From Rhodocyclaceae bacterium (GTDB lineage: Bacteria; Pseudomonadota; Gammaproteobacteria; Burkholderiales; Rhodocyclaceae): a DNA stretch of 64,000 bases. This document shows, one piece after another, positions 28,574-37,555 of this stretch; position 1 is the stretch's first letter, and every line of letters starts with the position of its first letter. Made by a program: the position numbers and the translations under genes. Under the pieces are notes generated by a model. It saw only the letters and a program-made list of their open reading frames with translations, did no database searches and had not been told where the DNA came from. The DNA lies in assembly GCA_023383815.1 (NCBI GenBank), contig JAHDYG010000009.1, positions 1-64,000 on the forward strand, read 5' to 3'.

Positions 28574-29121
28574 GCGACTTTCCTGAGTTCCACGACGGGG
28601 TACTTCCATTTCCAGTTTTCGACGGTCTCGCGCACCGGTTCCATCGTGATGCAGTCGACCGGGCACGGCGCGACGCACAGTTCGCACCCCGTGCACAAGT
28701 TTTCGACGACCGTGTGCATGTGCTTGGCGGCCCCGACGATCGCGTCGACCGGGCAGGCCTGGATGCACAGGGTGCAACCGATGCAGGTCTGTTCGTCAAT
28801 GAAGGCGACCGACTTGGGCTTCTCGACGCCGTGCTCCTCGGACAGCGGCTTGAACTCGCGCCCGAGCAGATCGGCCAGCGCGCGGATGCCGTCCTCGCCG
28901 CCGGGTGGGCACTGATTGATGTCGGCCTCGCCGTTGGCCACGGCCTGCGCGTACGGCTTGCAACCGGGATAGCCGCACTGGCCGCACTGCGTCTGGGGCA
29001 GGATCGCGTCGATCTTCTCGACGAGCGGATCCCCCTCGACCTTGAAACGGATCGACGCATAGCCGAGCGCCGCGCCCAGCACGATCGCGATTCCGGCCAT
29101 GATCAGAAGTGCGCTCAGCAT
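28570..29121 (-). CDS. rnfB: Electron transport complex subunit RnfB
   Basis: The 183-residue ferredoxin-like subunit has an N-terminal membrane helix and a [13 protein letters not shown] four-cysteine motif. Two ferredoxin-type clusters follow, [15 protein letters not shown] and [15 protein letters not shown]. RnfB accepts electrons from ferredoxin. Length and spacing are standard. It is 69 bp downstream of rnfA and overlaps rnfC. Confidence 0.97.
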   Translation of the reverse strand: MLSALLIMAGIAIVLGAALGYASIRFKVEGDPLVEKIDAILPQTQCGQCGYPGCKPYAQAVANGEADINQCPPGGEDGIRALADLLGREFKPLSEEHGVEKPKSVAFIDEQTCIGCTLCIQACPVDAIVGAAKHMHTVVENLCTGCELCVAPCPVDCITMEPVRETVENWKWKYPVVELRKVA

Positions 29122-29190
29122 CGGTCGGTGAAGGAGGTCTGGGAGGGTGTGAAGGTCAGATCACGCATGTCCGGGTCGTCTGATTCGGGG

Positions 29191-29772
29191 TCAGAAACGG
29201 TCGAGGCCGGCAAACCCCATGAATGCCAGGCTCATCAGTCCCGCGGTGATCATCGCGATTGCCGTTCCCTTGAAGGGCAACGGTACATCCGCACCATCCA
29301 GGCGCTCGCGGATTCCGGCAAAGAGGACCAGCGCCAGGGTGAAGCCGACCGACGAGCCGAAACCGAACAGCAGGGATTCGAGCAGGTTGTGATTGAATCC
29401 GACGTTGAGCAGGGGCACGCCGAGCACCGCGCAGTTGGTCGTGATGAGCGGAAGGTAGATGCCCAGGACCTGGTGCAGCAGCGGGCTGGTCTTCTCGATC
29501 ACCAGTTCGGTCATCTGCACGATCGCCGCAATGACGACGATGAACGACAGCGTGCGCAGATAGGCCAGATCGTTCGGGGTGAGCAGATAGTGATCGATGA
29601 GGTAGCTGGTTCCCGATCCGAGCGTGAGCACGAACGTGGTCGCCGCCCCCATGCCGATCGCTGTCTCGAGCTTCTTCGACACCCCCATGAACGGGCACAG
29701 CCCGAGCATGCGCACGAGCACCACGTTATTGACGAGTACGGCGCCGATGACGACGAAAATGTAGCTGGTCAT
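29191..29772 (-). CDS. rnfA: Electron transport complex subunit RnfA
   Basis: A 193-residue membrane subunit with six helices. It has [20 protein letters not shown] near the start and [16 protein letters not shown] in the middle, each with a conserved cysteine for the RnfA/E cluster. It is the first gene of the rnf operon. The dyad at 29852-29879 lies 80-107 bp upstream of its start codon. In denitrifying or diazotrophic Rhodocyclales, Rnf may drive ferredoxin reduction; its partner pathway is not visible here. Confidence 0.96.
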   Translation of the reverse strand: MTSYIFVVIGAVLVNNVVLVRMLGLCPFMGVSKKLETAIGMGAATTFVLTLGSGTSYLIDHYLLTPNDLAYLRTLSFIVVIAAIVQMTELVIEKTSPLLHQVLGIYLPLITTNCAVLGVPLLNVGFNHNLLESLLFGFGSSVGFTLALVLFAGIRERLDGADVPLPFKGTAIAMITAGLMSLAFMGFAGLDRF

Positions 29773-29851
29773 GATCTCGAAACGGAGGTAAGCGCGGGAT
29801 TATCGCCCGCGACGCGCGACCGCTCAACCCTGCTGGCTGTATTGATATGTT

Positions 29852-29879
29852 TGATGCACTGATTGTTTGTTGTGCATCA
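29852..29879 (-). promoter_or_regulatory. Inverted repeat upstream of rnfA
   Basis: TGATGCAC (29852-29859) and GTGCATCA (29872-29879) form a perfect 8-bp dyad with a 12-bp AT-rich spacer. It lies between the pyrD stop and the rnfA start, where it could be an rnf operator or part of a pyrD terminator. The AT-rich setting in a GC-rich genome favours a promoter element. Confidence 0.4.
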
Positions 29880-29902
29880 TAACAGGAGATCCGGCCGCTG
29901 GT

Positions 29903-30916
29903 TCAAGTCCCCGCGCGCGTTGCGCGCACGCATTCGTCCACGAGCGCTGGTCCGCGATACACCAGCCCGCTGTAGAGCTGGACGAGACGCGCGCCGGCAG
30001 CCAGCTTGTCGCGAGCGTCTTCACCACTCAGTACGCCGCCGGCAGCGATGATCGGCAGTTCCCCGGCCAGCGCGCGGGCAAGCGCCGAGACCACTGCGGT
30101 GGCGTCGTCGAACAGCGGCGCGCCTGACAGCCCGCCCTGTTCTTCGGCGTGTGGAAGCCCTGCCACCTTCTGGCGTGAAAGGGTCGTGTTGGTCGCGATG
30201 ACGGCGTCGATGCGATGCCGACGCAACGCATCGGCGATACCCGTGATCTGCTCGGTGTCCAGGTCAGGAGCAATCTTCAGGGCGAGCGGAACATAGCGCC
30301 CGTCACGGTCGGCGAGCGCTTGCTGGCGCACCTTGAGGCGACCGAGCAGGGCGTCGAGCTCGTTCTCGCCCTGCAACTGTCGCAGGTTTTTCGTGTTTGG
30401 CGACGAGATGTTCACCGTAACGTAGCTCGCCAGCGAATGCACCTTGTCGAGGCAGGCGAGGTAATCGTCCGCCGCGCGGTCGATCGGGGTGTCGGCGTTC
30501 TTGCCGATGTTGATTCCCAGGATGCCTCGGTATTTCGCCGCGCGGACATTGTCGACCAGCGCTTCGACACCGCGGTTGTTGAAACCCATGCGGTTGATGA
30601 TTGCGCGTGCCTGCGGCAGGCGGAACATGCGTGGGCGCGGATTGCCCGGCTGGGGCCGGGGCGTGATGGTGCCGATCTCGATGAAGCCGAAGCCCAGGCG
30701 GGCCAGACCGTCGATGGCTTCGCCGTTCTTGTCGAGGCCGGCCGCCAGTCCGATGCGGTTCGGAAAGCGAAGCCCCATGACCTCGACCGGGTCCGAGGCG
30801 ATCGGCTGGCCTGCCGGCAGCACACGGCCCGCCAGGTGCAACGCGGAAAGAGTGAGTTCGTGGGCAGATTCGGGGTCGAGGCAGAACAGCAGCGGGCGGG
30901 CAAGCGGGTAGAGCAT
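29903..30916 (-). CDS. pyrD: Dihydroorotate dehydrogenase (quinone)
   Basis: The 337-residue class 2 enzyme oxidises dihydroorotate to orotate, passing electrons through FMN to quinone. The N-terminal [20 protein letters not shown] helices bind the membrane. [27 protein letters not shown] with the catalytic serine, and [15 protein letters not shown] follow in order. The ATG at 30916 fits family starts such as MYYP in E. coli. ATG at 30973 is in frame but would add 19 residues without similarity. It follows bpt on the same strand. Confidence 0.93.
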   Translation of the reverse strand: MLYPLARPLLFCLDPESAHELTLSALHLAGRVLPAGQPIASDPVEVMGLRFPNRIGLAAGLDKNGEAIDGLARLGFGFIEIGTITPRPQPGNPRPRMFRLPQARAIINRMGFNNRGVEALVDNVRAAKYRGILGINIGKNADTPIDRAADDYLACLDKVHSLASYVTVNISSPNTKNLRQLQGENELDALLGRLKVRQQALADRDGRYVPLALKIAPDLDTEQITGIADALRRHRIDAVIATNTTLSRQKVAGLPHAEEQGGLSGAPLFDDATAVVSALARALAGELPIIAAGGVLSGEDARDKLAAGARLVQLYSGLVYRGPALVDECVRATRAGT

Positions 30917-30975
30917 ACGGGTGTCGTCGTCGGGAGGAAGGAGAAGATTCGGGCGGGTCGGCACCCGCGGCATGC

Positions 30976-31713
30976 TCAGTCTTCAAATCGGGTGTCGGGG
31001 CCGATCACCTGCCATTGTCCATGGATTCGCCCTTCAAGGGGGCGGAATCGGGACTTGTAGGCCATCTTCTCGCTGTCGCGGATCCAGTAGCCCAGATAGA
31101 GATAGGGCAGGCCAAGGCGGCGACAGGCTTCGGCCTGCCACAGAATGCCGTAGGTGCCGTAGCTCGCGCGGGGTGGGTCGGGGTCGTAGAAGGTATAGAC
31201 GCTCGACAGGCCGTCGAGCAGTCGGTCGATCACACACACCATGCACAGGCGCCCGTCCTCGCGAAATTCCACGAGATGGGTTTCCACGTGGCTTTGCAGC
31301 AGGAAATTCGCGTACTGCTCGCGATTGTCCTGATCCATGCCGCCTCCTGCGTGGCGGGCCGACTGATAGCGCTGGTAGAGGGCGTAGTGCTCTTCCGAGA
31401 AGGCGAGCTCGCATTCGATGGCGGCGAGCCCGGCGTGCTGTCGCAGCGTACGTCGTTGAGCGCGATCGAGTTGCTGCCGGGCGACCGGAATCCGCACCGG
31501 GACGCAGGCGCGACAGTGATCGCAGTGGGGGCGGTAGGTGAAGACGCCGCTGCGGCGAAAGCCGTTGCGCACGAGTTCGCTGTAGATCGGGGTGTCGATC
31601 AGGTGGCTGGGTGTCGCGACCTGGGAACGTGCGACGTGGCCGGCAAGGTAGGAGCAGGCGTACGGCGCGGTCGCATAGAACTGGACGAGTGCGTAAGGGT
31701 AGTCCTTCTGCAT
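30976..31713 (-). CDS. bpt: Aspartate/glutamate leucyltransferase Bpt
   Basis: A 245-residue aminoacyl-tRNA-protein transferase of the Ate1 superfamily. It adds leucine to N-terminal aspartate or glutamate, marking proteins for ClpS/ClpAP. The N-terminal cysteine motif appears as [14 protein letters not shown]. The core holds [19 protein letters not shown] and [20 protein letters not shown], which are diagnostic. Together with aat, 47 bp upstream, it completes a bacterial N-degron input branch. Confidence 0.94.
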   Translation of the reverse strand: MQKDYPYALVQFYATAPYACSYLAGHVARSQVATPSHLIDTPIYSELVRNGFRRSGVFTYRPHCDHCRACVPVRIPVARQQLDRAQRRTLRQHAGLAAIECELAFSEEHYALYQRYQSARHAGGGMDQDNREQYANFLLQSHVETHLVEFREDGRLCMVCVIDRLLDGLSSVYTFYDPDPPRASYGTYGILWQAEACRRLGLPYLYLGYWIRDSEKMAYKSRFRPLEGRIHGQWQVIGPDTRFED

Positions 31714-31760
31714 CGCTTTCCGATCCCGTTCCTTTGGTGGGGCATCGCGGCCTGGCTGGT

Positions 31761-32465
31761 TCAGAACAGCCCGGCTGCGGCGCCGGCCGGCCAGCGACCC
31801 GGCGGATCGCCCTCGCGGGTCCAGGTCGCGAGGTCATCGCTGAACTGGCTGCGTGCGATCTCTCGCGCGCCCATCGAGAGCAGATGCTGCGTGGTCATCT
31901 GGCAATCTATCACGGCAAAATTCCTCGCTTCAAGATAGCGCGCAAGGTGGGCGAGCGCGACCTTGGAAGCATCGGATTCGAGGCTGAACATCGACTCGCC
32001 GAAGAACACCCGCCCGAGCGCGATGCCGTATAGGCCCCCGACGAGTCGGCCCTCCCGCCAGCTTTCGACGCTGTGGGCGTACCCGAGTTCGTGCATGCGC
32101 ACGTAAGCTGCGCGGATGTCGTCGGTGATCCACGTGCCGCCGTGTGCAGTCCGGATCTGGGCACAGGTGCCGATCACGGTCTCGAACGCCGTATCCAGGC
32201 GAAGCTCGAAGCGGTGCTGCCGCAGGGTTCTGCGCAGCGAGCGCGTGATGCGGATTTTCGAAGGGTCGAGCACGAGCCGTGGATCCGGGCTCCACCACAG
32301 GATCGGTTGCCCTTCGCTGAACCAGGGAAAGATGCCCTTGTGGTAGGCCGCAAGCAGCCAGTCGGGTGCGAGCGAACCGCCTGCGGCGAGCAGTCCGGGC
32401 GGTTCGTCCGGTGCGGATTCGACCGGGGGAAACTCCGGGCGATCAGTCAGCCAGCAGATCATCAC
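31761..32465 (-). CDS. aat: Leucyl/phenylalanyl-tRNA-protein transferase
   Basis: The 234-residue enzyme adds leucine or phenylalanine to N-terminal arginine or lysine. Characteristic segments are [49 protein letters not shown] and FFGESMFS. Length equals that of E. coli Aat. Its start codon overlaps the fbpC stop by 4 bases, so it is translated from the iron-transporter message. Confidence 0.96.
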   Translation of the reverse strand: MMICWLTDRPEFPPVESAPDEPPGLLAAGGSLAPDWLLAAYHKGIFPWFSEGQPILWWSPDPRLVLDPSKIRITRSLRRTLRQHRFELRLDTAFETVIGTCAQIRTAHGGTWITDDIRAAYVRMHELGYAHSVESWREGRLVGGLYGIALGRVFFGESMFSLESDASKVALAHLARYLEARNFAVIDCQMTTQHLLSMGAREIARSQFSDDLATWTREGDPPGRWPAGAAAGLF

Positions 32466-33577
32466 GCCGTTTGCTGGATGCGGTTGGCGGTCTGAGTGTG
32501 GGCGGCCTGCTCCGAGCTTTCGTGGAAGGTGATGACGTGGTCGACGTCGAGCCGGATGCCGATCGGCTCGCCGAGGGCGTGGTTGTGATGGCTCGGTACC
32601 AGCGAGAGCACCCGCGCGCCGCTCGCCAGTTCGAGCGTGTAGAGGATTTCCGCACCGCGAAAGGCCTTCTTGACGACGCGCGCCTTCAGGTTGCTTGCAT
32701 CGTCATGGACGACGTCGTCCGGTCTGAGCAGGACCTCGACCGGGCACTTGCCGTCGCATCCGGCGCAGTGGGCTCCGCACTCGACCGGAATGACGCTGTT
32801 GAGGAGGCCGAGTTCCACCCGGACCTGATGGTCGTTCTCGACCGTGCCGGGCAACAGCACGCCCTGGCCGATGAAATCGGCTACGAAGCGGCTCGCCGGG
32901 CGGTGATACAGGTTGTACGGGCTGTCCCACTGCTGGATACGCCCTTCGTTCATGATGCCGATCTCGTCGGCAACCGCGAACGCCTCGTTCTGATCGTGGG
33001 TGACGAGGATGGCCGTGGTCTCCGTCGCCTTGATGATGTCGCGCACCTCGTGCGACAGGCGCTCGCGCAGTTCCACGTCGAGGTTGGAAAACGGCTCGTC
33101 GAGCAGCAGCAGGCTCGGGCGCGGTGCCAGGGCACGGGCGAGCGCGACGCGCTGCTGCTGCCCACCGGACAGTTCGTGCGGGTACTTGTGGCCCTCGTCG
33201 GGCAGCCCCACGAGCGTGAGCAGTTCCGTCACCCGCTCGCGCTGGTCGCTGGTGGTCATCCTGCGCAGGCCGAAACCGACGTTGTCCCGGATCGACAGAT
33301 GCGGAAAGAGCGCATAGTCCTGGAACACCATGCCGATGCGCCGTTGCTCGGGTGGCAGGTGAAACGTCGTGCTGCTGACCAGGTGGCCATCGAGCCGGAT
33401 CTCGCCTCCACTCAGCGGTTCGAAGCCGGCAATGCTGCGCAGGACGGTGGTCTTGCCGCAGCCGGACGGGCCGAGCAGGCATCCGATCCGACCCTTGTCC
33501 AGACGCATCGACAGATCGCGCACGATCTGGTTGCTGCCATAGGCGAGGTCGATGTGGCGCAGTTCGAGATGGGACAT
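32462..33577 (-). CDS. fbpC: Iron(III) ABC transporter ATP-binding protein with cysteine cluster
   Basis: This 371-residue ATPase energises ferric iron import with FbpA and FbpB. It has Walker A GPSGCGKTT (36-44), signature LSGGQQQR, Walker B LLLLDEPFSNLD and the H-loop in VTHD. The C-terminal TOBE-like regulatory domain contains C267-x3-C271-x2-C274-x3-C278, an unusual metal-site-like cluster. The ATG at 33577 begins the conserved SHLELRHIDLAYG; an extra 18 in-frame codons upstream have no similarity. It is separated from fbpA and divergent from fbpB, and is followed in overlap by aat. Confidence 0.9.
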   Translation of the reverse strand: MSHLELRHIDLAYGSNQIVRDLSMRLDKGRIGCLLGPSGCGKTTVLRSIAGFEPLSGGEIRLDGHLVSSTTFHLPPEQRRIGMVFQDYALFPHLSIRDNVGFGLRRMTTSDQRERVTELLTLVGLPDEGHKYPHELSGGQQQRVALARALAPRPSLLLLDEPFSNLDVELRERLSHEVRDIIKATETTAILVTHDQNEAFAVADEIGIMNEGRIQQWDSPYNLYHRPASRFVADFIGQGVLLPGTVENDHQVRVELGLLNSVIPVECGAHCAGCDGKCPVEVLLRPDDVVHDDASNLKARVVKKAFRGAEILYTLELASGARVLSLVPSHHNHALGEPIGIRLDVDHVITFHESSEQAAHTQTANRIQQTA

Positions 33578-33639
33578 GGCGAGAAGGGAGCAACCGGGGC
33601 GAATGGAAATTATCGCATCGCGGCAACTCAAATGCGATC

Positions 33640-33649
33640 AATTATAATT
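33640..33649. promoter_or_regulatory. Bidirectional -10 region between fbpC and fbpB
   Basis: The palindrome AATTATAATT contains a perfect TATAAT on both strands, in the only AT-rich stretch between the divergent fbpC and fbpB starts. No clear -35 element or convincing Fur box was found around it, though ATTATC occurs at 33609-33614. Confidence 0.45.
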
Positions 33650-33701
33650 CCGCGGGTTCGCCGTGCGGAGATCTCCCGCGGCACCACTGCGTGGGATCCG
33701 G

Positions 33702-35402
33702 ATGAAAATGGAAAATCTGAGGGGCGGGCGGCTGCCCGGTGGCTCGCTCCTGACGGTCGCAGCCCTGTTTGTTGCCGTACTGATCGCAGTACCTGTGCTC
33801 TCGGTGTTCTCCAACGTCCTGATCGGCGGGACCTCGGAGACCTGGACGCACATGGCCGGAACGGTCCTGCCCGAATTCATCCGCAACACCGTCATCCTGT
33901 GTGTCGGCGTCGGACTCGGCGTCGCGAGCATCGGAATCGTCAGCGCGTGGCTCACGACGATGCTCGATTTTCCGGGGCGGCGTTTCTTCGAATGGGCACT
34001 CATCCTGCCGCTTGCGATGCCGGCATACGTGATGGCCTACGTGTACACCGATTTCCTCCAGTTCGTCGGTCCGGTGCAATCGGTGCTGCGCGAGACCTTC
34101 GGCTGGGGGCCGCGCGACTACTGGTTTCCGGATGTGCGCACGGTTGGTGGTGCCGTCGCGATGTTCATGTTCGTGCTCTATCCCTACGTCTATCTGCTCG
34201 CGCGCACGGCTTTCCTGGAACGCGCAGCCGGCATGCTCGAAGCGGGTCGCTCGCTCGGTCTCGGACCGTGGCGCTGCTTTTTCCAGGTGTCACTGCCGCT
34301 TGCACGTCCGGCCATCGTCGCAGGAACTGCACTGGCCTTGATGGAGACCCTGGCCGACTATGGGACGGTGGCCTATTTCGGGGTGCAGACCTTCACGACG
34401 GGCATCTACCGCGCCTGGTTCTCGCTGGGCGATCGCACCGCGGCAGCGCAGTTGTCCGCGCTGCTGCTTGGTTTCGTCGTGCTGGTGCTGGTCCTGGAAC
34501 ACGCGAGCCGCGGGCGCGCACGCTTCAACAACACGTCGCGCCAGCAAAGCGCGCCGATCCGCATCCGCCTGTCCGGTCCGCTTGCGTTGCTGGCCGCATT
34601 CGCATGCTTCATGCCGTTCCTGCTCGGCTTCCTGTTGCCTGCAGGGTTGCTGCTCGACATGGCGCTGGTCGATGGCGATGCGCAGTTCGGACCGCGTTTC
34701 GTGAGCCTGGCACGCAACAGCTTCGTGCTCGCCGCAGTGACCGCAGTGCTCGCCGTCGCGCTCGCGATCGTGCTCGCGTATGCTGCGCGGCTTGCGAAGT
34801 CCGGCCTGCCGCGCGGTTTCAACCGGATCGTCGGTCTGGGCTATGCAGTGCCGGGTTCGGTCATCGCGGTCGGCGTGCTGATTCCGGTCACGCGCCTGGA
34901 CAACTGGATCGCCGCAGGGTGGCAGGATCTGTTCGGGGTCAATCCCGGGCTCATCCTGACGGGCGGTATCGCCGCGCTGGTGTATGCGTACCTGACGCGT
35001 TTTCTTTCGATCGCGCTGCATACGGTGGAATCGAGTCTGGGGAAGATCACGCCCAGCATGGACGACGCGTCGCGCAGCCTGGGCCAGGGCAAGCTCGCCA
35101 CCCTGCGGCGCGTACACGTGCCGATCCTGCGCGGCAGCCTGCTCACGGCGGGGCTGCTGGTGTTTGTAGACGTGATGAAGGAGTTGCCGGCTACGCTGGT
35201 GATGCGGCCTTTCAATTTCGACACCCTGGCGACGCAGGCGCACACGCTGGCGGCCGACGAGCGCCTGGCCGAGGCTTCGACCGCAGCCCTCACCATCGTT
35301 GCGGTCGGTCTGGTTCCGATGATCATCCTGTCGCGCCAGATCGTGAGGAGCAGAAGGCGGAGCGGAGCCGGCATGCGGGCGGAAGCGCTTGCTGGATGCT
35401 GA
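33702..35402 (+). CDS. fbpB: Iron(III) ABC transporter permease
   Basis: A 566-residue fused double permease with about twelve membrane helices and two copies of the ABC inner-membrane coupling loop. The first copy is near EAGRSLGLGPWRCFFQVSLPLARP, the second near DDASRSLGQGKLATLRRVHVPILRG. This tandem form is typical of FbpB/SfuB ferric transporters. The ATG at 33702 is preferred over 33708 and 33663, since homology begins after it. It is convergent with fbpA and divergent from fbpC. Confidence 0.9.
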   Translation: MKMENLRGGRLPGGSLLTVAALFVAVLIAVPVLSVFSNVLIGGTSETWTHMAGTVLPEFIRNTVILCVGVGLGVASIGIVSAWLTTMLDFPGRRFFEWALILPLAMPAYVMAYVYTDFLQFVGPVQSVLRETFGWGPRDYWFPDVRTVGGAVAMFMFVLYPYVYLLARTAFLERAAGMLEAGRSLGLGPWRCFFQVSLPLARPAIVAGTALALMETLADYGTVAYFGVQTFTTGIYRAWFSLGDRTAAAQLSALLLGFVVLVLVLEHASRGRARFNNTSRQQSAPIRIRLSGPLALLAAFACFMPFLLGFLLPAGLLLDMALVDGDAQFGPRFVSLARNSFVLAAVTAVLAVALAIVLAYAARLAKSGLPRGFNRIVGLGYAVPGSVIAVGVLIPVTRLDNWIAAGWQDLFGVNPGLILTGGIAALVYAYLTRFLSIALHTVESSLGKITPSMDDASRSLGQGKLATLRRVHVPILRGSLLTAGLLVFVDVMKELPATLVMRPFNFDTLATQAHTLAADERLAEASTAALTIVAVGLVPMIILSRQIVRSRRRSGAGMRAEALAGC

Positions 35403-35424
35403 GCTTCGCGCACTCGTGAACGCA

Positions 35425-35452
35425 AGCGGGCCGCCCGGAGGCGGCCCGCTTT
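35425..35452. terminator. Bidirectional terminator between fbpB and fbpA
   Basis: AAGCGGGCCGCC and GGCGGCCCGCTT form a 12-bp stem with a CGGA loop, followed by TT on the plus side and preceded by AA, between two convergent stop codons. It fits a shared intrinsic terminator. Confidence 0.8.
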
Positions 35453-35475
35453 CGGATTTGCGGTGAATCTTCGGG

Positions 35476-36498
35476 TCAGCGATAGCCAGCGCGGTCGAAG
35501 ATGCGCTGGGCTTCGGTGACGCTGCCTGCAACGGCACCGATCGGCGTCGTGTCAGCCTTGAAGCTGCCGAGCTTCTCAAGGGCGGCGTTGCCGGTCTTCA
35601 CGCCATCGACGACGGGCCATTCGTTGTTGCCATCGGCAAAATAGATCTGAGCCTGATCGGACGCGAGGTACTCGAGGAACTTCACCGCTGCGCCCTTGTT
35701 CGGGGCGTGCTTGAGCATGCCTGCGCCGGACACGTTGATGTGGGTCCCGGTGGTCTGCTGGTTCGGCCACACGAAGCGCACGCTCTCGACCACCTTCTGA
35801 TCTTCAGGCTTGGTCGAATTCATCAGGCGGGCGAAGTAATAGCTGTTCGCGATCGCCACGCCGCATTCCCCGGCGGCAACCGCACGGATCTGGTCGGTAT
35901 CGCCGCCTTTCGGCGCGCGGGCGAAGTTGGCGACGATGCCGTTTGCCCAGGACTCGACCTTGGCTGCACCATGATGCTGGACCAGCGCGGCACCCAGCGA
36001 GAGGTTGTAGGGGTGGCTGCCCGAACGGGTGCAGACCTTGCCTTTCAGGGCAGGATCGGCGAGCGACTCGTAGGTCTGGACCTGCTCGCCCTTGACCAGG
36101 GTGGGGTTGAAGACGATGACGCGCGCGCGGGTCGAGAAGGCGAGCCAGGTGTCGGTGCGCAGGTGCGCTGGTACGCGCTCTTCGATCAGTGCCGACTTGA
36201 ACGGTGCGAAGACGCCCAGTTCGTCGGCCTTGGCAAGACGCGACGCGTCCACCGTGATGAGGACGTCGGCCGGGCTGTTCGCGCCTTCGTTGCGAATGCG
36301 TTCGAGCAGCTCGTCTTCCTTTGCTTCGATCCGATTGACCTTGATGCCCGTGAGTTTGGTGAAGTCGCCGTAGAGCGCTTCGTCGGTCTGGTAATGGCGG
36401 GCGGAATAGACGTTGAGTTCCTGGTCTGCGGCCTGGAGCGCGCCGGCCGCGCTGCCGAGGAGGGCAAGGATGGATACCACGACTGCAGTCTTCTTCAT
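35476..36498 (-). CDS. fbpA: Iron(III)-binding periplasmic protein
   Basis: The 340-residue substrate-binding protein has a cleavable signal (MKKTAVVVSILALLGSAAGA). The mature protein starts DQELNVYSARHYQTDE, the classic FbpA opening with a tyrosine/histidine iron site. IANSYYFARLMNS supplies the twin tyrosines that bind ferric iron. It delivers iron to FbpB/FbpC. A Fur-like site lies about 50-65 bp upstream of the start, so iron repression is likely. Confidence 0.93.
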   Translation of the reverse strand: MKKTAVVVSILALLGSAAGALQAADQELNVYSARHYQTDEALYGDFTKLTGIKVNRIEAKEDELLERIRNEGANSPADVLITVDASRLAKADELGVFAPFKSALIEERVPAHLRTDTWLAFSTRARVIVFNPTLVKGEQVQTYESLADPALKGKVCTRSGSHPYNLSLGAALVQHHGAAKVESWANGIVANFARAPKGGDTDQIRAVAAGECGVAIANSYYFARLMNSTKPEDQKVVESVRFVWPNQQTTGTHINVSGAGMLKHAPNKGAAVKFLEYLASDQAQIYFADGNNEWPVVDGVKTGNAALEKLGSFKADTTPIGAVAGSVTEAQRIFDRAGYR

Positions 36499-36544
36499 GA
36501 TGCTTGGCCTATGTGAACGGTTTCAGGGTTTGGATGGCACTAAT

Positions 36545-36563
36545 AATAACGAGAGCGATTCGC
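36545..36563 (-). promoter_or_regulatory. Fur-box-like site upstream of fbpA
   Basis: AATAACGAGAGCGATTCGC matches 11 of 19 positions of the GATAATGATAATCATTATC consensus and sits 47-65 bp upstream of the fbpA start codon. The location and target are right for Fur; binding has not been shown. Confidence 0.5.
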
Positions 36564-36595
36564 ACTTGCAAACACTTCTTGTTTAAGGCACTCTT

Positions 36596-36614
36596 GTTGC
36601 GAACTGTTCGCAAC
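36596..36614 (+). promoter_or_regulatory. Perfect 9-bp palindrome, GC-rich Fur-box-like operator
   Basis: GTTGCGAAC-T-GTTCGCAAC is a perfect inverted repeat with a single central base, just upstream of the AGGAG ribosome site of the DUF2325 gene. It resembles TTGCGAAT-N-ATTCGCAA Fur sites of betaproteobacteria. A different repressor is also possible. Confidence 0.6.
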
Positions 36615-36626
36615 TAGGAGATTCGC

Positions 36627-36956
36627 ATGAACGCATTGGTTGTCGGCGCCGATCGTCTCGGCAACATTCCGGACGTCCTGAACGACTTCGGAATCCACAT
36701 CGCCAGCCATGTCACCGGACGGGACAGTGCGCACCAGCGAAGAGCGGCGCCGCTGCCCGCCGGAATCGAGATCGTGATCCTGTTTACCGACTTTCTCGGC
36801 CACAACGTGATGCAGCGCTTTCGGGAAGCCGCGAGTCGCGAAGGGGTGATGCTGGTGTGCTGCCGCCGCTCGGTGTGTGCGCTGCAGGAGGCCCTGGGGC
36901 GCCGGATCGATCGGGCCGGCTGCAGGGACTGCAGCGCACCTTGCAAGCGCCGCTGA
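36627..36956 (+). CDS. DUF2325 domain-containing protein
   Basis: The 109-residue protein starts MNALVVGADRLGNIPDVLNDFGI, a Rossmann-like opening, and matches DUF2325. It holds VEIVILFTDFLGHN-type and REGVMLVCCRRSVCAL segments and ends with two more cysteines in CRDCSAPC. The CC...C...CxxC-like set could bind metal or an Fe-S cluster, which is inference. It has a strong AGGAG site and a perfect operator palindrome immediately upstream. It is divergent from fbpA, so iron responsiveness is plausible. Confidence 0.75.
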   Translation: MNALVVGADRLGNIPDVLNDFGIHIASHVTGRDSAHQRRAAPLPAGIEIVILFTDFLGHNVMQRFREAASREGVMLVCCRRSVCALQEALGRRIDRAGCRDCSAPCKRR

Positions 36957-36977
36957 CGGACGCTCGTCGGGGAACCG

Positions 36978-37529
36978 TCAGGAGACGATGCGGCGCGCGC
37001 CATTGAAGCGCGTCGCCCAGTATTTCTGGCGGATTTCCTCGACCCGGACCACGCCTCCGCTCGACGGGGCATGGACGAAGCGCCCTTCGCCGATATAGAT
37101 GCCGACGTGTGAGTAGGCGTTGCGGCGTGTGTTGAAGAACACCAGATCTCCCGGCTGCAGTGCGTTGCGGTCGACCTTCAGCCCCAGCCGGGACATCTCC
37201 CGCGCCGTGCGGGGCAACTCGATCCCCGCGGCATTGCGGAAGACGCGCTGCACGAGCCCGCTGCAATCGAGTCCCGACTCCGGAGAGGTGCCACCCCGGC
37301 GATACCGCACGCCGAGGTGCTCGAAGGCGTGCTCGACCAACGGATAGGCGGAGGTGGGCGTTTGGGCCATGGACGCGGAACGGGTCCGGTCGGGGGCATT
37401 CGAGGCCAGTGCCGGGACGTTTGCCGTGGCCAGCAATGCAAGGGTCAGCCAGGCCAGAACGATACGGCGCAATCGTGCCGGGACGGCCGGGTAGCGGGTG
37501 AAGGCGGGCATCGGGTTCGAATCGGTCAT
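36978..37529 (-). CDS. NlpC/P60-family cell wall endopeptidase
   Basis: A 183-residue C40 peptidase with an N-terminal signal or membrane segment (IVLAWLTLALLATANVPALA). The catalytic cysteine is in LDCSGLVQRVF and the histidine in YSHVGIYIGEGRFVHAPSSG. Family members cleave peptidoglycan stem peptides in the periplasm. Length is normal for single-domain exported forms. It is followed by the exonuclease-like gene upstream on the same strand but with no overlap. Confidence 0.88.
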   Translation of the reverse strand: MTDSNPMPAFTRYPAVPARLRRIVLAWLTLALLATANVPALASNAPDRTRSASMAQTPTSAYPLVEHAFEHLGVRYRRGGTSPESGLDCSGLVQRVFRNAAGIELPRTAREMSRLGLKVDRNALQPGDLVFFNTRRNAYSHVGIYIGEGRFVHAPSSGGVVRVEEIRQKYWATRFNGARRIVS

Positions 37530-37555
37530 GAGCGGTCAGGGCATGCTTGGGCGCT

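Noticed and set aside
29885..29920. GGTTCAAGTCC, a tRNA T-loop-like sequence near the pyrD end
   Set aside because: Flanking bases cannot form the T-stem or an acceptor stem, and the sequence is largely the pyrD 3' end.
33596..33660. Fur box in the fbpC-fbpB gap
   Set aside because: No register exceeds 9 of 19 matches to the consensus; only the AT-rich promoter palindrome is supported.
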